This document shows positions 59,779 to 64,000 of a stretch of 64,000 nt of DNA, in pieces. Every line of letters starts with the position of its first letter. Positions within the stretch are counted from its first letter, which is position 1. The notes beneath the pieces were generated by a model. The model did not search any database and had not been told where the DNA came from. It saw nothing but the letters and a program-made list of their open reading frames with translations. This DNA is from PALSA-505 sp035308365 (GTDB lineage: Bacteria; Actinomycetota; Actinomycetes; Streptosporangiales; Streptosporangiaceae), in the NCBI GenBank assembly GCA_035308365.1, contig DATGGU010000005.1, forward strand, positions 112,205 through 176,204, read 5' to 3'. The position numbers were made by a program, and so were the translations under genes.

Positions 59779-59803
59779 GTCCGGGGGGCTCGGCCCCCCG
59801 GAC
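59779..59803 (+). terminator. Conserved GC hairpin R4, copy 2, beside a minisatellite
   Basis: GTCCGGGGGGC (59779-59789) pairs perfectly with GCCCCCCGGAC (59793-59803) around TCG. The hairpin and its left flank CGTGGGG are identical to the minus strand of 37162-37190. It likely ends the SNF2-SWIM transcript. Between it and 59890 nothing is recognised. Confidence 0.7.
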
Positions 59804-59890
59804 AGAATCACGGGCGGGGCCACGGCGAAGCTAGCCGGAGGCTAGAGAGCAGCGTTGAGCGCTCCGCCCGCCCATCCACCCCCCTCTAAA

Positions 59891-60196
59891 TCAAGCTGCG
59901 CGATTGATGAGCTGATCATGCTCCTGTGCAGCGGGCTGCCGCGGTATCCGTTCGCGGGATGTCCCGGCGACCATCAACCGCGCCCAGCGCATCCGGTCCG
60001 CGGCGAGTTCCGGATGATCGCCGAACTCCTGGGCGACCCGCTCCGCGCAGCCGAGGCTGCCGAACTGGCGCAGGGCCGCGGCGGTGGCCCGCCGGACCTG
60101 CAGGGCACTGGGATTGCCGGATTGCTGCAGCGGCGACACGAACAGGGCTTCGGCTCGCACCGCGCTGGCGCCGGAGTGCATCCTTGTGGTTGGCAT
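59891..60196 (-). CDS. Hypothetical small actinobacterial protein
   Basis: 101 aa. ALFVSPLQQSGNPSALQVRRATAAALRQFGSLGCAERVAQEFGDHPELAADRMRWARLMV is a pattern I recall from many streptomycete hypothetical proteins (an xLQPSxxP opening and a GCAxxVAxEFGDHPxxAxxRMRWA core). It is probably a helical DNA-associated protein, but no function is established. ATG 60196 has GGAGG 6 bases upstream; a longer frame to 60319 is rejected for that reason. Confidence 0.7.
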   Translation of the reverse strand: MPTTRMHSGASAVRAEALFVSPLQQSGNPSALQVRRATAAALRQFGSLGCAERVAQEFGDHPELAADRMRWARLMVAGTSRERIPRQPAAQEHDQLINRAA

Positions 60197-60308
60197 CTCG
60201 GCCTCCTCAGCGGTTTGACACCTCCAACTACACCACCTGGGTCTGACATTTTTGGCGCGCACTTGACCCCGTCTCCGCAGCGCCGGGGATCGCGGTAGTG
60301 TCCCTGGC

Positions 60309-61160
60309 GTGAGTGTCAACGCCGATCAGATCGCCCTGTGGAACGGTGCGGCGGGCGACCGCCGGGCCGACCATCCGCGGCGCAGCGACAGGCAGGTGCG
60401 GCTGCTCAACGAGCGACTGCGGGCGGTGGCCGCCATCGGGCCGGACGAGCACGTGCTGGACGTCGGCTGCGGGACGGGAGAATCCACCAGGGACGCGGCC
60501 CGGGCCGCCACGGCGGGCAGCGCGCTCGGGGTCGACCTGTCCAAGCGGATGCTGGAGCAGGCTCGCAGGCTGAGCATCGAGGAAGGGCTCAGCAACGTCT
60601 CGTTCGAGCTGGCCGACGCGCAGGTGCACCCGTTCGGGCCGGAGCAGTTCGACATCGCGATCAGCCGGTTCGGCGTGATGTTCTTTGACGACCTGGTCGC
60701 CGCGTTCACCAATGTCGGCCGGGCGTTGCGCCCGGGCGGGCGGCTGGCGCTGATGGTGTGGCAGGCCCGGGAGCGGAACGAGTGGACGCTCGTCTTTCAC
60801 CGGGCCCTGTCCGGCAGTGACGAACTGCCCGAACTTCCGGCCAGCGGGAGCGCCTACAGCCTTGCCGACCCTGATCGTGCGCGGGGGATTCTCGAAGCGG
60901 CCGGCTTTACCGATGTCGGCTTTACGGACGTGGCCGAACCGGTGTGGTACGGCGATACCGTGGATGAGGCTACCGAGATGGTGTGCGGCCTGCCGTCGAT
61001 GATGGGCCTGATCGAGCCGTTCGACGAGGCCGGGCGGGCGCGTGCGGTAGATCGGCTGCGTGCCGCGCTGGCCACCCGCGACGCCGGTCAGGGTATCTGG
61101 TTCGGCTCGCGGACCTGGATCATCACCGGGCGCCGGGGCCGAGGTCATCGCCGGGGTTGA
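60309..61160 (+). CDS. Class I SAM-dependent methyltransferase
   Basis: 283 aa. Complete SAM fold: VLDVGCGTGESTRDAAR (motif I), ALGVDLSKRMLEQARRL, FELADAQVHPFGPEQFDIAISRFGVMFFDD and ALRPGGRLALMVWQARERNEW. The C-terminal half is the variable substrate cap. It resembles UbiE/MenG-like small-molecule methyltransferases; the substrate is unknown. GTG start, weak ribosome-binding site. Confidence 0.88.
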   Translation: MSVNADQIALWNGAAGDRRADHPRRSDRQVRLLNERLRAVAAIGPDEHVLDVGCGTGESTRDAARAATAGSALGVDLSKRMLEQARRLSIEEGLSNVSFELADAQVHPFGPEQFDIAISRFGVMFFDDLVAAFTNVGRALRPGGRLALMVWQARERNEWTLVFHRALSGSDELPELPASGSAYSLADPDRARGILEAAGFTDVGFTDVAEPVWYGDTVDEATEMVCGLPSMMGLIEPFDEAGRARAVDRLRAALATRDAGQGIWFGSRTWIITGRRGRGHRRG

Positions 61161-61455
61161 GGTCGGCGAGGCGGCTGAGGTCAGCGGCGCGGTTGAGGTC
61201 AGCGCGGCGGGTAAAAGTGAGCCCCAGCCCGGCGGCCATCTCGGTCGGCGCGTACTCGAACATCGGGGACGGGTCTTCGAGGGCGAACCTGAGGTGCCCG
61301 AACGTACCAGCGTCACCGCACCGCACAGCGAACTGGTGGGCGCCGGGCCGCCGCGCCGGCTGTACGCCGGTTACGGCATCAGGGAGAGCGACGGCCAGGA
61401 CAGGCAGCCGGTGCCCGCCGGAACCTGATGGACCTGGCGGGTTTGGTTCCCGCAC
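61123..61455 (-). CDS. Possible small protein, coding strand uncertain
   Basis: 110 codons from GTG 61455. The middle, GAHQFAVRCGDAGTFGHLRFALEDPSPMFEYAPTEMAAGLGLTF, looks like real protein with GC-rich third positions, while the end (ADLNRAADLSRLADLN) overlaps the tail of the methyltransferase gene and is repetitive. A plus-strand frame (61060-61428) also has GC-rich third positions. I cannot decide which, if either, is used. Nothing else is seen between 61161 and 61560. Confidence 0.3.
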   Translation of the reverse strand: MREPNPPGPSGSGGHRLPVLAVALPDAVTGVQPARRPGAHQFAVRCGDAGTFGHLRFALEDPSPMFEYAPTEMAAGLGLTFTRRADLNRAADLSRLADLNPGDDLGPGAR

Positions 61456-61560
61456 GTGGAATGACCGGGGTGCCGAGTGGTGCTCGGTATACCGGCCGTT
61501 CCTTTCCGTTCACAGTGCGATATCTCGCGCGGGTGAGAGAATGGGCGGGGAGGAGAGGCG

Positions 61561-61896
61561 ATGTATCCCGAAAACGAGTTGCCGGCGGTGACCGCAGCCG
61601 AGGTCCCCGCGCAGGCTTACCTTGTGGATGTTCGTGAAGAAGACGAATGGTCGGCGGGCCATGTACCAGGTGCCCGGCACATTCCGCTGGGTGAGCTCGG
61701 CGACCGGTGTGCCGAGATCCCCCGCGACCGCGACGTGTATGTCATCTGCAGAGTCGGCGGGCGCTCCGCGCGTGCCACCGAAGCGCTGAACGCCAGCGGC
61801 TGGCAGGCGTTCAACGTGGCCGACGGCATGCTCGGCTGGGAATCGGCCGGGCGGGAGATGGCCAGCGACTCGGGCGAGGCGCCCTTCGTCCTGTGA
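61561..61896 (+). CDS. Rhodanese-like domain protein
   Basis: 111 aa, single rhodanese domain: YLVDVREEDEWSAGHVPGARHIPLGEL and the active-site loop VYVICRVGGRSARATEAL with catalytic Cys, then GWQAFNVADGMLGWE. It probably carries a sulfane sulfur on the Cys; acceptor unknown. ATG start, with GGAGAGGCG about 3-10 bases upstream. Confidence 0.9.
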   Translation: MYPENELPAVTAAEVPAQAYLVDVREEDEWSAGHVPGARHIPLGELGDRCAEIPRDRDVYVICRVGGRSARATEALNASGWQAFNVADGMLGWESAGREMASDSGEAPFVL

Positions 61897-61972
61897 CCGG
61901 GATGGCATGATCGGGTAAGCCCTGCCCGGGCTGAAAAGCCAGCGGAATCGGGCGGTCCGGCCCGGCGGCTGG

Positions 61973-63073
61973 TCAGCTTCCGTGGGCCGAATGCTCCACA
62001 GCCTCCCGGATCCTGAGCATCAGGCTGTTGGCTGCCGCGATGGATTCCTGGCTGGCCGCCGCACTGGTGGGAATGACGACGATAATGCCGACCGTGGTCG
62101 GCGTGGACCATTGGCACAGCGTGTCCGGGCTGAGCTGGCCGCATTCCGCCGTGCCGCCGTGCGGTCCCGGGTTGGCCTTCGAGACCTTGAGGTGGGGCCC
62201 GCTTTTGAGCACGACCTGCACGTTGAACGTGCCGTTGAAGCCGATGAACCCGACCGATTGATTTGGCCCGAGCGTGTAGAGCGCGCTGACCGTGGACTTC
62301 AGGCTGCCATAGTTGGGCAGGCTGGTGACGCCGGATCTGAGCCTGGAGACCTCGCCGGCGAAGGCCGACTGGTCTATCGAGCTGGTGTCCCGGCTCAGCC
62401 CGGCCAGGCTGGCCGGCGCGGTCAGCGTCCATCGCTGCGACGACCGTTTCAGTATGTAGAAGCTGACGCCGGCGATGATGACCCCGATGGTGACGACCCC
62501 GGCGATGATTGCGATCCAGGTGCGCGCTCGGTTCCTTGGGGATTCGGGGTATATGCCGCCGGGTGGATAGCCGTAGCCCGGCTGGTTTCCGTAACCGGGC
62601 TGGGTGTCGTAGCGCTGCTGGGGGACCGGCCCGGGCGGTGGGATGTGGCCGGGTTGCGTTGCCGGCTCGGGCTGGAACCCGAAGCCTTGCTGCGGCGCTG
62701 GTGTGGTGAAAGCCTGAGGCGCGGGGTCGGCCGAAAGCTGGGGTGCGGGCCCGGTGGACGGCTGGGAAACCGGCCCGGTGGACGGCTGGGGTGCGGGCCC
62801 GGCGGACGGCTGGGGTGCGGGCCCGGCGGACGGCTGGGGTGCGGGCCCGGTGGACGGATGGGGGGCGGGTTCGGCAGAGCGCTGCGGCGCGGGCTGGGGA
62901 TCGAACCAGGACGGGGTTTCGTGCCTGTTGTCATTCCTGCTGCCCCGGCTCGAAGGCAGCCCGAATTGCTCGCGCTGTCTTGATGCTTCGCCGGTTTCCT
63001 GGTCGTCTGATGACGCATCAGAGTCATTCGGTGACGGGCCGGGGTTATTCTGAGAAGGAGTCCAACCGCTCAT
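61973..63073 (-). CDS. Membrane-anchored protein with Pro-rich N-terminus, paralogue of the next gene
   Basis: 366 aa. The first 180 residues are hydrophilic and Pro/Gln/Ser-rich with an 8-residue repeat (PAPQPSAG/T). One helix, TWIAIIAGVVTIGVIIAGVSFYIL, then an extracytoplasmic domain of 150 residues: RWTLTAPASLAGLSRD, VGFIGFNGTFN, GPHGGTAECG and CQWSTPTTVGIIVV. The two cysteines could form a disulfide. The same blocks recur in the gene at 63233, so the pair arose by duplication. Function unknown. Confidence 0.75.
   Translation of the reverse strand: MSGWTPSQNNPGPSPNDSDASSDDQETGEASRQREQFGLPSSRGSRNDNRHETPSWFDPQPAPQRSAEPAPHPSTGPAPQPSAGPAPQPSAGPAPQPSTGPVSQPSTGPAPQLSADPAPQAFTTPAPQQGFGFQPEPATQPGHIPPPGPVPQQRYDTQPGYGNQPGYGYPPGGIYPESPRNRARTWIAIIAGVVTIGVIIAGVSFYILKRSSQRWTLTAPASLAGLSRDTSSIDQSAFAGEVSRLRSGVTSLPNYGSLKSTVSALYTLGPNQSVGFIGFNGTFNVQVVLKSGPHLKVSKANPGPHGGTAECGQLSPDTLCQWSTPTTVGIIVVIPTSAAASQESIAAANSLMLRIREAVEHSAHGS
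62724..62892 (-). repeat. 24-bp coding minisatellite (PAPQPSxG)
   Basis: On the plus strand GGCCCGGCGGACGGCTGG recurs every 24 bases (62748, 62772, 62796, 62820, 62844). It encodes PSTGPAPQ/PSAGPAPQ octapeptides in the N-terminal region of the membrane-anchored protein. Confidence 0.85.
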
Positions 63074-63232
63074 CTGTTCAGCACCCCTTCTGGCACTGTC
63101 TTATTAGCAGTCTGGGCTAGTTCTTCGTTCGCCCCACGGCGAAGCGCCCCGCCGTCATCATGGCAGATGGATGGTCAGACCGGTATATTCAGACGGTCGC
63201 GGATCCGCATCGGCACGGCATGGCCGTCCAGG

Positions 63233-64000
63233 TCAGCTCGCTGGCTGCTCCAGGTCCGTGCGCATGTGAATCATCAGGCCGTCCAGCGCGTTCGCCGCTT
63301 CCGCGCCATTGGGTTCCACCACGATGAATCCAATCGTGGTGCTGGTGACCCAGAAGCAGACTTCGTTGCCCGAACCGCCGGTGCCGCATTCCGCCGTGCC
63401 GCCATGCGGCCCGGGTGAAACCTTGGGCAGGTTGTCGCCGCCGGCCACCATTCCGTTGAGGACAGCCTGGTCGTTGAATGTGCCGTTGAGTCCCACGAAC
63501 ACGACGAGATGAGGAATTGCGCCGGCCGAGGCGTGGCCCAGATTGTAGACGCCCTCAACGGTAGACTTTATCTGGCCGACATTCGGCATCTGATTGAACT
63601 GAGATCTGACTCCGCCCATCGCGCTGCCCAGCGAACTCGAAATGCCAGGCGTGTTGTTGCGGCTCAGGCCGCCTGCCGTTGCGGGGGCGGTGAGCGTCCA
63701 GTTCTTGCCGCTGCTGGTTCCGTGCACGACGAAGACGAAAATGAGGACGGCCGCCACCGCTGCGGCCACGCAGCCGCCGCCGACGCCCAGCCACAAGCCG
63801 GTCCGCCGGCGCGGTCTGGACCCGGCTCCGCCCGGCGGTCCGTATACCGAGCCCGGCGTGGGGTATCCATAGCCGCCTTGCTGACCCTGGAAGGGTTGCT
63901 GACCGTACCCGGAGCTGGCGCCCGGCTGACCATAACCCACGCTGCCCGCTCCGGCGCCACCTGGCTGGCCGTATCCGGCGGCGCCGCCTGGCTGCCCGTA
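63233..64000 (-). CDS. Membrane-anchored protein, paralogue of the 61973 gene; N-terminus beyond the window
   Basis: The frame is open through the window edge (YGQPGGAAGYGQPGGAGAGS precedes GTG 63940), so the Gly/Tyr/Gln-rich N-terminal part continues outside. One helix (GLWLGVGGGCVAAAVAAVLIFVFVV), then NWTLTAPATAGGLSRNN, VVFVGLNGTFND, GPHGGTAECG and VCFWVTSTTIGFIVVEPNG, matching the neighbouring paralogue block by block. 160 bases separate the two genes, which are on the same strand. Function unknown. Confidence 0.75.
   Translation of the reverse strand, partial: YGQPGGAAGYGQPGGAGAGSVGYGQPGASSGYGQQPFQGQQGGYGYPTPGSVYGPPGGAGSRPRRRTGLWLGVGGGCVAAAVAAVLIFVFVVHGTSSGKNWTLTAPATAGGLSRNNTPGISSSLGSAMGGVRSQFNQMPNVGQIKSTVEGVYNLGHASAGAIPHLVVFVGLNGTFNDQAVLNGMVAGGDNLPKVSPGPHGGTAECGTGGSGNEVCFWVTSTTIGFIVVEPNGAEAANALDGLMIHMRTDLEQPAS

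Overview
The window is high-GC actinobacterial chromosome with typical short Shine-Dalgarno spacings and many GTG starts and ATGA/GTGA overlaps. Markers of the phylum are BldC, Rex with a heme operon behind it, the mycothiol amidase Mca, an F420-type PPOX oxidoreductase, Mfd-MazG-enolase-FtsB-DUF501-Ppx synteny and the actinobacterial ribosomal protein bS22. Gene order follows, with gaps, several blocks of the Mycobacterium tuberculosis map as I remember it (Rv0500B-Rv0529, Rv1020-Rv1026, Rv1074c-Rv1083, Rv0958-Rv0959), but BldC, Rex and the many minisatellites point to a filamentous-type actinomycete rather than a mycobacterium. I do not name a species.

Layout. 1-5.7 kb: end of bS22, a PlsC-like acyltransferase, a SerB1-like HAD phosphatase, a membrane/ABM monooxygenase fusion, a glutaredoxin, and an AraC regulator with a VOC protein. 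5.9-14.1 kb: Rex operator, then rex-hemA-hemC-hemD-hemB-(prim-pol-like protein)-hemL, almost all translationally coupled; this makes uroporphyrinogen III from glutamyl-tRNA under redox control. 14.1-19.4 kb: EamA exporter, histidine phosphatase and the System II cytochrome c genes resB-ccsB, without the usual resA/ccdA. 19.5-25.7 kb: an anthrax-lethal-factor-like metallopeptidase with a small partner gene, bldC, a PLP dehydratase, DUF4229, an APS kinase fused to a decayed ATP sulfurylase, and a methyltransferase. 26-35 kb: mfd, SurA-like lipoprotein, mazG, eno, ftsB-like, DUF501, ppx. 35-38.3 kb: a repeat-rich accessory stretch with a phased 84-bp array, a family-5 uracil-DNA glycosylase interrupted by a coding minisatellite, and an unusual short-armed tRNA with a UAA anticodon. 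38.3-49 kb: PPOX, DUF4287, thiolase, cystathionine beta-synthase and gamma-synthase, a VWA/MoxR-AAA pair and threonine dehydratase. 49-55.4 kb: RDD protein, Lrp and TetR regulators, a 14-TM drug exporter, greA and mca. 55.6-64 kb: an SNF2 helicase/SWIM protein pair, small proteins, a methyltransferase, a rhodanese and two related membrane-anchored proteins.

The most unusual content is in the repeats. A 101-bp element with terminal inverted arms, an inner stem and two hairpins occurs at four intergenic loci (2.3, 19.6, 24.7 and 33.4 kb); three copies are exactly 101 bp between the arms and one pair of copies shows a compensatory base change. A second dispersed element (GAAACCCTTTC type), a hairpin that sits beside minisatellites at two loci, and at least a dozen minisatellites, some inside coding sequence (hemD, the prim-pol gene, the uracil-DNA glycosylase), make up the rest. 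All positions were read by eye; no alignment or database search was run.
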